Assembly (NCBI GenBank): GCA_902363135.1
Contig: CABIZF010000005.1
Span: forward strand, 124,001-188,000
Length of the DNA: 64,000 nt
Source of the DNA: Lachnospiraceae bacterium
Lineage (GTDB): Bacteria; Bacillota; Clostridia; Lachnospirales; Lachnospiraceae
Reading direction: 5' to 3'
The notes beneath the pieces are model-generated. The model worked only from the letters and a program-made list of their open reading frames with translations, had not been told where the DNA came from and did not search any database. Positions 24,900 to 33,896 of this stretch are shown piece after piece. Position 1 is the first letter of the stretch. Every line of letters starts with the position of its first letter. The translations under genes were made by a program, and so were the position numbers.

Positions 24900-25493
24900 T
24901 TACTCGGTCACTGCCTCCGTCTCGCTCTCAGCGGTCTCGGTCACGCTCAGGGAGCAAACGATATTGGTTACATAAGCCTCTGCATTCTCGATATCCTTCG
25001 GTCCTATCTGAACGTTGTACATGATACCCGCATCATCCAGGAATGCGATACCATACGTTGACTCGGTCGTAAAGCTGACGGCCGGAATGCTATTCACAAT
25101 ACCAAGCTCAACATCAGTATTACCTGCCTCTTCCAGTTCCGCTTTGACTTTCGACAGATCATAATCGGTTCCGATTTCCGTTGCGGTCACAACCATATTC
25201 AGTCCGGAATCCGACGGATCCTTTGCCTGGAACATCATACCCTTCTCCTGATCCTCCTCGGAGATCTCAAGTACATCCCAGTCAGACGGAATATACAGAT
25301 CAAATCCACCTGCAAAGGATACCCAGGTTCCTTCATAGAGGTCTGCATCCATCATATCCATCGTGATCTCCGGAATCGCTTCGGAAGAAGCCTCCGTCGT
25401 CACTTCCGTCTCAGTTTCTGCCGCAAATACACATGCAGAGCTTCCGAACGTCATCAATCCTGCCAGCATCAGTACAAATAATCTTTTTTTCAT
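24900..25493 (-). CDS. Secreted protein of unknown function
   Basis: 197-residue secreted protein. The start at 25493 (MKKRLFVLMLAGLMTF) follows AGGTGG; the frame opens further upstream without a site. A signal peptide with cleavage after CVFA is likely; the Cys lies in SSAC without a good lipobox, so lipid attachment is doubtful. The mature protein begins with an acidic Thr/Glu spacer, then one globular domain containing WVSFAGGFDLYIPSDWDV and alternating strands, and ends in another Glu/Thr tail. I do not recognise the family; the middle is reminiscent of small PsbP/Mog1-like folds. It is divergent from the LytTR operon and shares its control region. Confidence 0.7.
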   Translation of the reverse strand: MKKRLFVLMLAGLMTFGSSACVFAAETETEVTTEASSEAIPEITMDMMDADLYEGTWVSFAGGFDLYIPSDWDVLEISEEDQEKGMMFQAKDPSDSGLNMVVTATEIGTDYDLSKVKAELEEAGNTDVELGIVNSIPAVSFTTESTYGIAFLDDAGIMYNVQIGPKDIENAEAYVTNIVCSLSVTETAESETEAVTE

Positions 25494-25587
25494 ATCGTTT
25501 ATCCACCTTTCTCCCTGCACAGGGACCTTCCATCCTGTCTGTTCCATTTTTCAGTCACAGGCGTTACTTAAAAAAGCTATGTCTATT

Positions 25588-25616
25588 TATTTATCAGAAT
25601 CTTTCTCCCTTTTCAA
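25588..25616 (-). promoter_or_regulatory. Promoter of divergent secreted-protein gene
   Basis: TTGAAA (25611-25616) and TAAATA (25588-25593) on the minus strand with 17-base spacing, 95 bases upstream of the start codon. The -35 lies 6 bases from the direct repeats at 25623-25660. Confidence 0.55.
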
Positions 25617-25622
25617 CCGGTC

Positions 25623-25660
25623 TTGCGCAATGCGCAGATTTTTTGCGCAATCCGCAGATT
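25623..25660. promoter_or_regulatory. Direct-repeat operator, candidate LytTR binding site
   Basis: Two copies of an 18-bp sequence (TTGCGCAAtsCGCAGATT) at 25623-25640 and 25643-25660 differ at one position and are spaced 20 bases apart, nearly two helical turns. LytTR regulators bind paired direct repeats about 21 bases apart centre to centre, so this is a reasonable operator for the adjacent regulator. It lies between divergent promoters and abuts the -35 of the minus-strand one. Confidence 0.6.
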
Positions 25661-25699
25661 CCTGGCGGCTATTTCAGACTTTTTTCATCTGACGGATCG

Positions 25700-25708
25700 T
25701 GCTATAAT
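25700..25708 (+). promoter_or_regulatory. Extended -10 promoter of LytTR operon
   Basis: TG-C-TATAAT (extended -10, perfect hexamer at 25703-25708) lies about 70 bases upstream of the regulator start. The expected -35 region is only a T-tract, which suits a promoter needing an activator. Confidence 0.6.
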
Positions 25709-25778
25709 AGAGATCTGTGGATTGTTCCGTGTATTGCACAGAGCAGCAGATTTTTATCAAAAAGAAGGGATTTTCTAT

Positions 25779-26501
25779 ATGAATATTGCCATTGTGGATG
25801 ACCTCGCCTCTGACCGTCTGCAGCTTATCGGAAAGCTGCAGACTTATATGCAACAGGCACGAATTCCGTTTACCTTATATGAATTTGACAGCGGAGAAGC
25901 ATTTCTCGAGGCATTTTCCCCTGGGCGGTTCTCCATCGTGTTTTTGGATATTTATATGGGTGGAATGACCGGAATGGCGGTGGCACATGCCATTCGGGAA
26001 CAGGACTTTGACTGCCGCCTGATCTTTCTGACGCAGTCGGAGGAGTATCTGCGGGAGGGCTACTCGGTCAATGCCGTACACTACCTGATCAAGCCGGTAT
26101 CCGATCCGGACTTTACACAGGCCATGCGTTTCTGCCGTCTCACCTCGTCTCCGCAGCCGGTCTATCTGGATGTCATCTCTTCCGGCACTCCGATTCACCT
26201 TGATACGTCCAATATTGTATATATCAATCTTCAGAAACGGATCGTCCACATCCACACCCTGAAGCATACGCTTCCGGTCACCGGCACCTTTACGCGCGTG
26301 ACAGAGCCACTTTTATCCGACCCGCGTTTTCTGCTCTGCATTCAGGGTGTCCTTGTTAATATGGATATGATCGTAGATCAGCCCGGCAGCACGTTTCTGA
26401 TGAAAAACGGTGACGCTGTACAGATCAATCTGCGCAAAAAGCGCTCAATCGTACAGGCCTACCGCCAATATATTTTTGAAAGTATGAGTGAAAACAGATG
26501 A
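25779..26501 (+). CDS. LytTR-family response regulator
   Basis: 240-residue response regulator. The start at 25779 (MNIAIVDDLASDR) follows AAGAAGG; the frame is open further upstream but the extra residues are not conserved-looking. The receiver domain has acidic DD at residues 8-9, the phosphorylation site in FLDIYMGG and Lys in HYLIKPV. The C-terminal LytTR DNA-binding domain (about 135-235) includes VYINLQKRIVHIHT, CIQGVLVNMDMI and VQINLRKKRS. It overlaps the next gene by 4 bases (ATGA). Partner kinase is probably the one at 28649-30604. Confidence 0.93.
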   Translation: MNIAIVDDLASDRLQLIGKLQTYMQQARIPFTLYEFDSGEAFLEAFSPGRFSIVFLDIYMGGMTGMAVAHAIREQDFDCRLIFLTQSEEYLREGYSVNAVHYLIKPVSDPDFTQAMRFCRLTSSPQPVYLDVISSGTPIHLDTSNIVYINLQKRIVHIHTLKHTLPVTGTFTRVTEPLLSDPRFLLCIQGVLVNMDMIVDQPGSTFLMKNGDAVQINLRKKRSIVQAYRQYIFESMSENR

Positions 26502-28555
26502 AAAAAGACATAAAGAACCGTTGGAAATATCGGCTCGGAAAACTGATGTGTGTGATGCTCGCAGCCACAACGTTAGGCGGAAGCATTGATGCAAAAACGC
26601 TGGCAGATTTTCAAACGGAAACACACGAAACATCCGAAGCGGAATCAGATAAAGTTGCAGAAGCAACATCCGAAGCAGAATTAGATAAAGCTATAGAAGC
26701 AACATCCGAAGCAGAATTAGATAAAGCTGCAGAAGCAACATCCGAATCCGTTAAATCAGCAGAGACCGAAACAGAAACCGAATCGTCCGAAACATCGGAA
26801 GTAACAGGCACGTCTAAAGCAAGCCAGACACCGGAAATAAAAACCGGCACAATTCTTGAAATTCTGGATTCGGATGCACTCTCCGCTCTCGATCCGGTCG
26901 TCATCGTGCAGAACACGAGTGAAAACAATGACGCACTGCTGATGCGTATTCTTCAGCTGCAGTCTGTCAGTGCCCGCGTGTGTACGGCTGACGGTGAGGA
27001 GACAATCATCCGGCTTTCCGTTGACTGGAATGTCGGACGGCTCGATCTACCGCAGATCGATGTCTCTGTCGCCGGCGAATACGAAGAGCTCGGAACGATC
27101 GTCTTCCCGGACGGCTACGCATGCGCGGATCATATACTACGCACGCTGCGGCTTCCGGTCCATGTCGTGCTCCCGGACAGTCCGGTCGTTCTGACAAAGG
27201 TCGATGCGTGGACCGCCGAAGGAGAAGCCTACGCTATCGCGACCGGAAGTGATCTGTCTGCTTTCATAAGCACAAACCTCCCCGGGCTCTGGAGCTGCTA
27301 TGATGCATCCCATACTTTGTATCAGGCGAATATCTGCTGGAATACGGATTCCGTTAATACCACGACGCCCGGTCTTTACTGGCTGACCGGCACCCTGGCC
27401 GCTCCGGCCCACACCGTTTTTTCCGAGACTCTCGCCGTCCCGGTGCTGCGTGTGCCGATTTCCGTACAGGATCCTAAACATCCGGATATCAATTTCATTT
27501 TTCCGGCACGCGGCAAGCTCTGTATCCCGATCGCCGGTCTGCCCGGTAATCCGGCGCAGATACGCATCCGGCTTTGCACACACGATGGTATCTGGCAGGA
27601 TATCACAGATTCCGGCGCTTGCCAGGTTTCCTCCGATGCCATTTATCTGTCCAATTTCCTGTTTACACCGCAGGAAACCTATAAGCTTCAGGTCACCTAT
27701 GAAGGCGGAAAGACCGGAATCCTGACCTTTCTCTTTGATGAGACGCTTGAGCATTTCCAATATTCCGGCGGCGACCGCGATGGCGGCGACTCCGACACCG
27801 GAAAGGAGGATGACCGGATCCAGCCCGCACCGGAACTGCCGGAAACAGAGCAAACCGAACCGGAACTGCCGAAAACGGAGCAAACCGAACCGAAACTTCC
27901 GGAAACGGAGCAAACCGAGCCGAAAGTGCCGGACACCTCCCAGGCAGAGACAAACCTGACCGAAACCAAGACACCAGGATCCTCATCCCGGCCGTTCAAT
28001 CCGTCTGCCGCTGAACAGACGGAAGCAAATTTCAAGAGCAGTCAGAATTCTGACCGGACGGAATATTTCACATCCGACTATGATCGGATCTCCGGAACGC
28101 GCCTTTTGCTGACACTTGAGACGTCCGGCTGTGCCCAGTTCTCCAAGCACGGAATCAGCATCTCCATCCCGGAAGCGACTCTGCATGCGCTTTCGATTGC
28201 CTGCGAGGACTTTTTCCGCATCACGATCCTGCAGGCATCGGATGATACATTCTCCTTTTTCTTTGAAAAAAATGAAACTGTCATCCCGGCACTCCCTGGA
28301 GTGCAGATCATGCTTCCGTGGTCCGGAGATGACAAGTATGGACTGCTCCTGCTTGATGAGAAGCGATGCATCATCTCCTATGGCAGCTGTGATCCGAATT
28401 CTCATATCGCATCCTTCGTGACCGATCAGACCGGAACCTTTCAGATTGTCCCGGATGATGGAACGGTGTCCACACTTGTCAGGCTTATCGATGACTGCCG
28501 CAGTTCCTTTTTACAGCAGGTATCCCGATATTTCTTCTGGCTTCTTAGTATCTAA
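26498..28555 (+). CDS. Repeat-rich surface/secreted protein within LytTR operon
   Basis: 685-residue exported protein, family not recognised. The signal sequence has basic residues up to KYRLGKLM followed by a hydrophobic stretch. A 12-residue Ser/Glu-rich repeat (EATSEAELDKAI) occurs about three times at residues 45-85, then a Thr/Glu spacer. Two segments resemble bacterial Ig-like domains (VDWNVGRLDLPQ... and CWNTDSVNTTTPGLYWLTGTL). A Pro/Glu repeat (PELPETEQTE, four copies, about residues 443-482) acts as a wall-spanning spacer. A C-terminal beta-rich domain follows and the protein ends in hydrophobic RYFFWLLSI, a possible tether. No LPXTG. Its placement between regulator and kinase suggests it senses or is controlled by the same stimulus. 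Confidence 0.72.
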   Translation: MKKDIKNRWKYRLGKLMCVMLAATTLGGSIDAKTLADFQTETHETSEAESDKVAEATSEAELDKAIEATSEAELDKAAEATSESVKSAETETETESSETSEVTGTSKASQTPEIKTGTILEILDSDALSALDPVVIVQNTSENNDALLMRILQLQSVSARVCTADGEETIIRLSVDWNVGRLDLPQIDVSVAGEYEELGTIVFPDGYACADHILRTLRLPVHVVLPDSPVVLTKVDAWTAEGEAYAIATGSDLSAFISTNLPGLWSCYDASHTLYQANICWNTDSVNTTTPGLYWLTGTLAAPAHTVFSETLAVPVLRVPISVQDPKHPDINFIFPARGKLCIPIAGLPGNPAQIRIRLCTHDGIWQDITDSGACQVSSDAIYLSNFLFTPQETYKLQVTYEGGKTGILTFLFDETLEHFQYSGGDRDGGDSDTGKEDDRIQPAPELPETEQTEPELPKTEQTEPKLPETEQTEPKVPDTSQAETNLTETKTPGSSSRPFNPSAAEQTEANFKSSQNSDRTEYFTSDYDRISGTRLLLTLETSGCAQFSKHGISISIPEATLHALSIACEDFFRITILQASDDTFSFFFEKNETVIPALPGVQIMLPWSGDDKYGLLLLDEKRCIISYGSCDPNSHIASFVTDQTGTFQIVPDDGTVSTLVRLIDDCRSSFLQQVSRYFFWLLSI

Positions 28556-28648
28556 GTATGTTATGTGTTGTAACGCATATCTCGCAGCAAAAATGTCGGG
28601 GCATTCTTGAACTAAGTCATCAAAAATGCGCTTAAAGGAGGTCTCCCC

Positions 28649-30604
28649 TTGAAAATATCTATCCGCAGGCTGCTTCCGCTTTTTCTCGCAGCCCTGCTCA
28701 CCTCGTTCTTTTGTCTGGCGCTTTATTTTTTCAATAACAAATATACCCGACAGACGGTCCAGCCGGCAAATGGACTGATGGTCGTCTCAGAACAGGACCT
28801 GGATGAACTGCTCTACCTGATTGATGGCTGGGCCTTTTATCCGGATGTTCTTCTGACGCCGGACGATTTTGCCAGCGGAAGCCCAAAACGCTATATGGTC
28901 TATACAAACATCGGGGATCATACCCGTTTCGACACGCCCGGCGAGCCGGATACCCCATATGGCTGCGGCACCTATGTGCTTCATCTGCTTCTTCCGGAGC
29001 AGACTGCCGTCTACGGACTGGAGCTGCCGGAAATCTTTTCTGCCTACCGGCTGTTCATCAATGGAAAAAATGTCCTCTCCGTCGGCGATCCGGATCCGGA
29101 TACTTATAAAGCGCGGACACAGACCCGGATGGCCACCTTCGAAGCTTCCGGCCGGGCCGATCTGCTTTTGCAGGTCAGTGATTACTCGCACTATTACAGC
29201 GGTATTGTCTACGCGCCCGCACTTGGAAAGCCGCTTCTGATCAACCAGACACGCGCCATGCGTCTCACCCTCATTCTCATCTGTGACACAATCGGTCTGA
29301 TGCTGATGCTGTTTTCTTTCTATGCTGCAATCCGGATGAAGCAAAGGCATGCACTGCTCTTTTCCCTGCTTTGCTTTTCCATGTGTGTCTTTACCTCATA
29401 CGGGTTCATTCACGTACTGTTTGAGCTTCCGGTCTTTCCTCTGTACACACTGGAGCTTTTTTCCGGCTACCTGCTCATTTTTCTGACGATCCTTCTGCAG
29501 AACTATCTGTGCAAAACGGACTGGTTTGCCTCCCGCATCTCCTCTGCCGCTGCGCTTGTGTTCTGCCTGCTCTCGCTGCTCTACGGTATCACCTCCGCAG
29601 CATCCCGGATCACAAACTGGGAACGTGACGCATTCTCCATACTCGTCATCGCATATAAGGCTGCTGTAGCTGCTTATCTGCTGATTACTTCCTTTCTGGC
29701 CTTCCGTGCAGGAACGGTACGCTCCCGCGCACTGCTGCTGGCGAATGTCGTCTATGGCGCAACCTTTGTATGGGACCGCCTGCTCCCTTCCTACGAACCG
29801 GTTCTTGGCGGATGGTTTACAGAATGGGGCAGCTTCGTGCTCGTACTTGCAACCGGCTACACGATCTGGCGTGACATCATCACTGCCTATTCCTACAATC
29901 TGGCCTTCGCCGAGGAACACCACCAGATGACTAGGCAGCTTGCCATGCAGACCGTCTACGCAAAACAGATCGCTGAACAAAATGAAAGCCGCCGGAAACT
30001 GACACATGATTTCCGACAGCATATTCACACTTTAATGACTATGGCCACACAGCTTCAGCAAATGCCTCACTTAGATGAAAGCGACGCACTTCTGGCTGAG
30101 CTGATGAATTATCTCTCCCACATCGAAACTTCCCCTATCCGGCTGCGCACACAGGGCTCCTTTTGCAGCAACGTGGCGGTCGATGCCCTGCTGCAGTATT
30201 ATGCAAATGCCGCAGAGGAATCACATATTCAGATAAGCTTTCAGCTGCTGCTTCCTGCTCTTCTGCCACTCACAGATGTGGAGCTGTGCACCATGCTCGG
30301 CAACCTGCTGGAAAATGCACTTGACGCCTGCCGCCGGATGGCACCTGCAACGGACGCTTCTCCTCGCACCATCCGCCTTTTCACAAAAGAGACCGGTATG
30401 CTTTTCTTTCTCTGCGTGGAAAACTCCTACGACGGAATCGTTCTCTCCGACAAAGGGCATTTTCTCTCACGGAAGCGTAACGGCAAACGCTCCGGCATCG
30501 GCATCTCCTCCATCCGCGAAATCGTCGAACGTCACGGCGGCAGTGTGTCCGTCTATCCGATGGAGCATCTCTTCCGCGTCGGAATTACGTTGCCGATGAA
30601 GTAG
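28649..30604 (+). CDS. Sensor histidine kinase, 7TMR-DISM type with GHKL ATPase
   Basis: 651-residue membrane kinase, the likely partner of the LytTR regulator. It starts with TTG at 28649, supported by AAGGAGG 7 bases upstream. After one helix comes an extracellular 7TMR-DISM extracellular-domain-2-like region (residues about 40-205, with YVLHLLLPE and LFINGKNVLSVGDP), a carbohydrate-binding-like fold. About seven helices follow (210-420). The cytoplasmic part has a histidine motif HDFRQHIHTL and an AgrC/CitA-like ATPase domain with LGNLLENALDAC and GIGISSIREIVE. The second gene in the operon lies between it and its regulator. Confidence 0.9.
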   Translation: MKISIRRLLPLFLAALLTSFFCLALYFFNNKYTRQTVQPANGLMVVSEQDLDELLYLIDGWAFYPDVLLTPDDFASGSPKRYMVYTNIGDHTRFDTPGEPDTPYGCGTYVLHLLLPEQTAVYGLELPEIFSAYRLFINGKNVLSVGDPDPDTYKARTQTRMATFEASGRADLLLQVSDYSHYYSGIVYAPALGKPLLINQTRAMRLTLILICDTIGLMLMLFSFYAAIRMKQRHALLFSLLCFSMCVFTSYGFIHVLFELPVFPLYTLELFSGYLLIFLTILLQNYLCKTDWFASRISSAAALVFCLLSLLYGITSAASRITNWERDAFSILVIAYKAAVAAYLLITSFLAFRAGTVRSRALLLANVVYGATFVWDRLLPSYEPVLGGWFTEWGSFVLVLATGYTIWRDIITAYSYNLAFAEEHHQMTRQLAMQTVYAKQIAEQNESRRKLTHDFRQHIHTLMTMATQLQQMPHLDESDALLAELMNYLSHIETSPIRLRTQGSFCSNVAVDALLQYYANAAEESHIQISFQLLLPALLPLTDVELCTMLGNLLENALDACRRMAPATDASPRTIRLFTKETGMLFFLCVENSYDGIVLSDKGHFLSRKRNGKRSGIGISSIREIVERHGGSVSVYPMEHLFRVGITLPMK

Positions 30605-30655
30605 AGGCAAACGGATATTCGCAATCCGCTTCGCTACTTGCTTGATTCGGTTAAA
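30605..30655 (-). repeat. Family B repeat, short copy 3, supplies nth stop codon
   Basis: Contains CGGATATTCGCAATCCGCTT, CGCTACTTGCTTG and ATTCGGTTAAA, i.e. both ends of the longer element without its middle. The minus-strand stop codon of endonuclease III (30651-30653) is the TAA of TTTAACCGAATCAAGC, the terminal sequence of the repeat. Confidence 0.75.
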
Positions 30656-31334
30656 TAATCTTCCTGCAAATATCTGCCAGACAGCACCGCTCACAATGCG
30701 GCTTCGTCCGGGCAGTACAGACCTCCCGTCCATGATAGACGAGCCGATGACAGAAATCACTGCCCTTTTCCGGAGGAATGATATCCCAGAGCTGCATCTC
30801 GACTTTCTTCGGATCCTTTGTTCCGTCGACCAGCCCCATCCGGTTCGTCAGACGAATGCAATGCGTATCCGTCACGATAGCAGGCTTTCCAAATACATCG
30901 CCCATGATCAGATTTGCACTCTTGCGCCCGACACCCGGAAGCTTTAAAAGTGCATGAAAATCATCCGGTACTTTCCCACCGTATTCATCGCGGAGCATCC
31001 GCATACAAGCACTGATATCCCGCGCCTTACTTTTTCCAAGTCCGCACGGACGCACCAGTTCCTCAATCTCCTCCGGGTCAGCCGCTGCGAGGGCTTCCAC
31101 ATCCGGAAATTTCTCATAAAGCTTTTCTACTACTACATTTACACGGGCATCCGTACACTGCGCCGCAAGCCGCACACTCACGAGCAGCTTCCATGCATCA
31201 TCATAATCCAGAGTACACCCGGCATCCGGATACTCTTTTTCCAGCCGTTCGATGATCTCACCGGCCAGCCTGCGCTTTTCCTGCAGTGCTGCATCATCCG
31301 GATGCCCTTTTCCTGCCCTGTTCTTCTCTGTCAC
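30651..31334 (-). CDS. nth: Endonuclease III
   Basis: 227-residue DNA glycosylase/AP lyase that removes oxidised pyrimidines in base excision repair. The helix-hairpin-helix reads LLKLPGVGRKSANLI with the catalytic Lys in GRKSA, and the catalytic Asp is in VTDTHCIRL. The C-terminal iron-sulfur cluster motif has four Cys (CTARTKPHC, ERC, CLADIC), with seven rather than the usual six residues between the first two. It starts with GTG at 31334 after GAGGAG. It lies 17 bases downstream of the MarR-type regulator and is probably co-transcribed with it. Confidence 0.95.
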   Translation of the reverse strand: MTEKNRAGKGHPDDAALQEKRRLAGEIIERLEKEYPDAGCTLDYDDAWKLLVSVRLAAQCTDARVNVVVEKLYEKFPDVEALAAADPEEIEELVRPCGLGKSKARDISACMRMLRDEYGGKVPDDFHALLKLPGVGRKSANLIMGDVFGKPAIVTDTHCIRLTNRMGLVDGTKDPKKVEMQLWDIIPPEKGSDFCHRLVYHGREVCTARTKPHCERCCLADICRKII

Positions 31335-31351
31335 CTGTATCTCCTCTGAAC

Positions 31352-31831
31352 TTATACTGATTTATTCGCAGTGGCCTCTGAATTGCTGTACTCCTTAAAG
31401 AAGTCGCTCAGTGCATCTAGCGTCTTCACCAGCACCGGGAGCTCCTCCTCGTCGAGCCGTTCCAGCACAGCCTGTGTCATCCTGCGGTGATAATCCTCGT
31501 GATGGCGATAAGCGGCAATCCCTTTCTCAGTCAGCTTTACGAATACCACGCGGCGGTCCTTTTCACTTCTGCGCCGCTCGACATACTGCTTTTTCACCAG
31601 ATGGTTCATTGAAGTCGTCAGGGAACCTGTCGTGATATTCAGCCTGCGTGCCACGCAGGACATGTTATTACCTTCTCCAAGCCCTACCGCTTCTATGACG
31701 TGCATATCATTATTCGTCAGATCTGCGAACTCTTCTGTAATAATTGCCTTTCCCTCCAGCTCCCAGATTTCATTAATCAGGCTGACGAGTATGTAATTAA
31801 TCTTTTTATATGCGCCGTCCATATATTCCAT
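31352..31831 (-). CDS. MarR-family regulator, FabT-like
   Basis: About 159 residues from the ATG at 31831 (MEYMDGAYKKINYIL); an alternative ATG is at 31822. Upstream residues in the same frame are a shadow of the accDA 3' end. The winged helix-turn-helix is clear: TNNDMHVIEAVGLG, CVARRLNITTGSLTTSMNHL as recognition helix, and the wing RRRSEKDRRVVFVKLTEKG. FabT of Firmicutes is a MarR protein repressing fatty-acid synthesis, and this gene directly follows the fatty-acid operon, so the same role is inferred. Here the regulator sits at the far end of the operon with its own promoter. Confidence 0.82.
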   Translation of the reverse strand: MEYMDGAYKKINYILVSLINEIWELEGKAIITEEFADLTNNDMHVIEAVGLGEGNNMSCVARRLNITTGSLTTSMNHLVKKQYVERRRSEKDRRVVFVKLTEKGIAAYRHHEDYHRRMTQAVLERLDEEELPVLVKTLDALSDFFKEYSNSEATANKSV

Positions 31832-31930
31832 GTGCTCCTGCCCTTTCGCCTCTCCTTCATGTACGCCCGGATCCTTTCTGTGCTCGATGTTCAGGAGAAT
31901 TTCAGACATACATATTATGCTACAGTGCTT

Positions 31931-31960
31931 ATTATACCCCTTCCGCCTGCGTAAAATCAA
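31931..31960 (-). promoter_or_regulatory. Promoter of MarR-type regulator
   Basis: Minus-strand TTGATT (31955-31960) and perfect TATAAT (31931-31936) with 18-base spacing, in the short gap after the accDA stop codon. The long dyad seen at the fabH promoter is not repeated here. Confidence 0.65.
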
Positions 31961-31968
31961 GTAACAGT

Positions 31969-33789
31969 TCAGAATTTCCGAAAGCGCGCATAGCGGCATT
32001 TCAACCGCTCTTCGTCCGTCTGCCTGCTCTGCTGCTGTAAAAACTGTTCCATAGCAGCACCAAGAAGCTCCGTCACCGGTTCCATATGCTCCCGCGTGTA
32101 GTGCTCTCCTTCCGGAAATACCCGTTCGATAATTCCCTGCTTTTGCAGATCCTGTGCAGTCAGCCGCATCACGTTTGCCGCTTCCTTCGCACGGGAAGCA
32201 TCCTTCCAGAGAATGCTCGCAAATCCTTCCGGGGAAAGAATGGAATACACTGAATTTTCCAGCATCCATACTTCATCTGCCACCGCTAGGGCGAGTGCGC
32301 CACCGCTTCCGCCCTCACCGGTAATGACGGTCAGCACCGGTGTGCGCAATCCGGTAAGGGTAAATAAATTGCGGGCAATTGCTTCTCCCTGCCCGCGCTC
32401 CTCTGCTTCCATGCCGCAGAAAGCTCCCGGCGTATCAACAAAGCAGATGACCGGCCGGTGGAATTTCTCTGCCTGCTGCATCAGCCGCAGTGCTTTACGA
32501 TACCCCTCCGGCTTCGGCATTCCAAAATTGCAGGCAATATTTTCTTTCGTCGTAGTGCCTTTCTGCTGCGCGATCACCGTTACCGGCTTTCCGCGAAAAT
32601 ATGCAATGCCGCCACGAATCGCCGCATCATCCCCGAACTGCCGGTCGCCGTGCAGCTCTATGAAATCCGTAAACAGTGCTTCTATATAATCCATTCCGAC
32701 CGGACGGTCTGCGCTTCTTGAACACTGTACCCGCTGCCAGGCATCCTGGCTCTCCATTCGTTCTTCCGGTTTGCCTGCCGATTTTTTGCAGCTTTTTTTC
32801 AGAAGTCCAACTGTAAAACTTCGCTCAGAGGACACTTTACAGACCGTCGACTGACCGCTTTCGTTACTTTCTTTCTCGATAGTGTTACACCTTGATTCAG
32901 TAATCTTCTGAACCACTTCTGCCTCTGCTCCACAGTTTTCACTATGCAGCCTCAGAAACTTCCCAAGCTCCCGCTTCATTTCCTGCCGCTGCACGATCGC
33001 ATCCAGAAACCCGTGCTCCAGCAAAAATTCTGCGCTCTGAAATCCTTTTGGCAGCTTCTGCCGGATCGTCTGCTCAATCACGCGCGGTCCGGCAAAGCCG
33101 ATCAGCGCACCCGGCTCTGCAAGAATCACATCTCCCTGCATTGCAAAGCTGGCCGTCACACCACCCATTGTCGGGTCAGTCAGCACGCTGATATACAAAA
33201 GACCCGCGTCACTGTGCCGCCGCAGCGCCGCTGACACCTTCGCCATCTGCATCAAAGATACAATCCCCTCCTGCATCCTGGCTCCACCAGAGCAGGCAAG
33301 GATCACGACTGAAATCTGTTTCTCCGTCGCACGCTCGATACAGCGTGTCAGCTTCTCTCCGACGGTTTCCCCCATACTTGCCATCAGAAAACGTCCGTCA
33401 CATACCGCAATTGCAGTTCTATATCCTTCGATATGACATTCTCCTGTTATGACCGCTTCTTTCAGTCCTGTCTTCTTGCGCAGCTGTGCAAGCTTTTCCT
33501 GATATCCGCGGAACTGCAGTGGATTGCCGGCCGGCATCTCCTTATCCCATTCCTGAAATGTGCCCGGATCTGCAATCATTGATATTCTTCGATTTGACGG
33601 AACATGAAAATATCCGCCGCACTTCGGACAGATATAATATTGCTCCTCTACCTCCCTGGCAATGATCGCCCCATGACATTTATTGCACCTCCGCAGCAGA
33701 CCTTCCGGTACTTCTGGTTTTCCGGCAGATGCACCGCCCCTTACCGCTGCAGCGGGCTTCATCTTTTTAAACATATTGTCCAGTTTCAT
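31969..33789 (-). CDS. accDA: Fused acetyl-CoA carboxylase carboxyltransferase, beta-alpha (AccD-AccA)
   Basis: 606-residue fusion of both carboxyltransferase subunits, which transfer carboxyl from biotin to acetyl-CoA to make malonyl-CoA. The start at 33789 (MKLDNMFKK) follows GAGGAG. The AccD half has its zinc finger with Cys35, Cys38, Cys54 and Cys57, then [11 protein letters not shown] and [14 protein letters not shown]. The AccA half begins near residue 370 with [22 protein letters not shown] and has VDTPGAFCG and [12 protein letters not shown] linker of about 75 residues replaces the AccA N-terminal helices. Separate accD and accA genes are the norm. Confidence 0.93.
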   Translation of the reverse strand: MKLDNMFKKMKPAAAVRGGASAGKPEVPEGLLRRCNKCHGAIIAREVEEQYYICPKCGGYFHVPSNRRISMIADPGTFQEWDKEMPAGNPLQFRGYQEKLAQLRKKTGLKEAVITGECHIEGYRTAIAVCDGRFLMASMGETVGEKLTRCIERATEKQISVVILACSGGARMQEGIVSLMQMAKVSAALRRHSDAGLLYISVLTDPTMGGVTASFAMQGDVILAEPGALIGFAGPRVIEQTIRQKLPKGFQSAEFLLEHGFLDAIVQRQEMKRELGKFLRLHSENCGAEAEVVQKITESRCNTIEKESNESGQSTVCKVSSERSFTVGLLKKSCKKSAGKPEERMESQDAWQRVQCSRSADRPVGMDYIEALFTDFIELHGDRQFGDDAAIRGGIAYFRGKPVTVIAQQKGTTTKENIACNFGMPKPEGYRKALRLMQQAEKFHRPVICFVDTPGAFCGMEAEERGQGEAIARNLFTLTGLRTPVLTVITGEGGSGGALALAVADEVWMLENSVYSILSPEGFASILWKDASRAKEAANVMRLTAQDLQKQGIIERVFPEGEHYTREHMEPVTELLGAAMEQFLQQQSRQTDEERLKCRYARFRKF

Positions 33790-33806
33790 GTATCTCTCCT
33801 CTATCG

Positions 33807-33896
33807 TACCGGGCGGATATTCGCAATCCGCTTTGCTGCTTATTGCTTCATCTGCTCTATGCAATGGAAGCAGGGGACTTGCCTGATTCGTTTAAA
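33807..33896 (-). repeat. Family B repeat, encodes the accC C-terminus
   Basis: Carries GCGGATATTCGCAATCCGCT, TTGCTGCTTATTGCTTC, GAAGCAGGGGACTTGC and GATTCGTTTAAA, matching the ends of the 51370-51567 element. The accC frame reads through the terminal part; the last 13 or so codons (ending [11 protein letters not shown]) and its TAG stop at 33857-33859 are made of repeat sequence. Confidence 0.75.

Noticed and set aside
25181..25366. Pro/Ser-rich plus-strand frame
   Set aside because: Antisense of the secreted-protein gene with no start signal.
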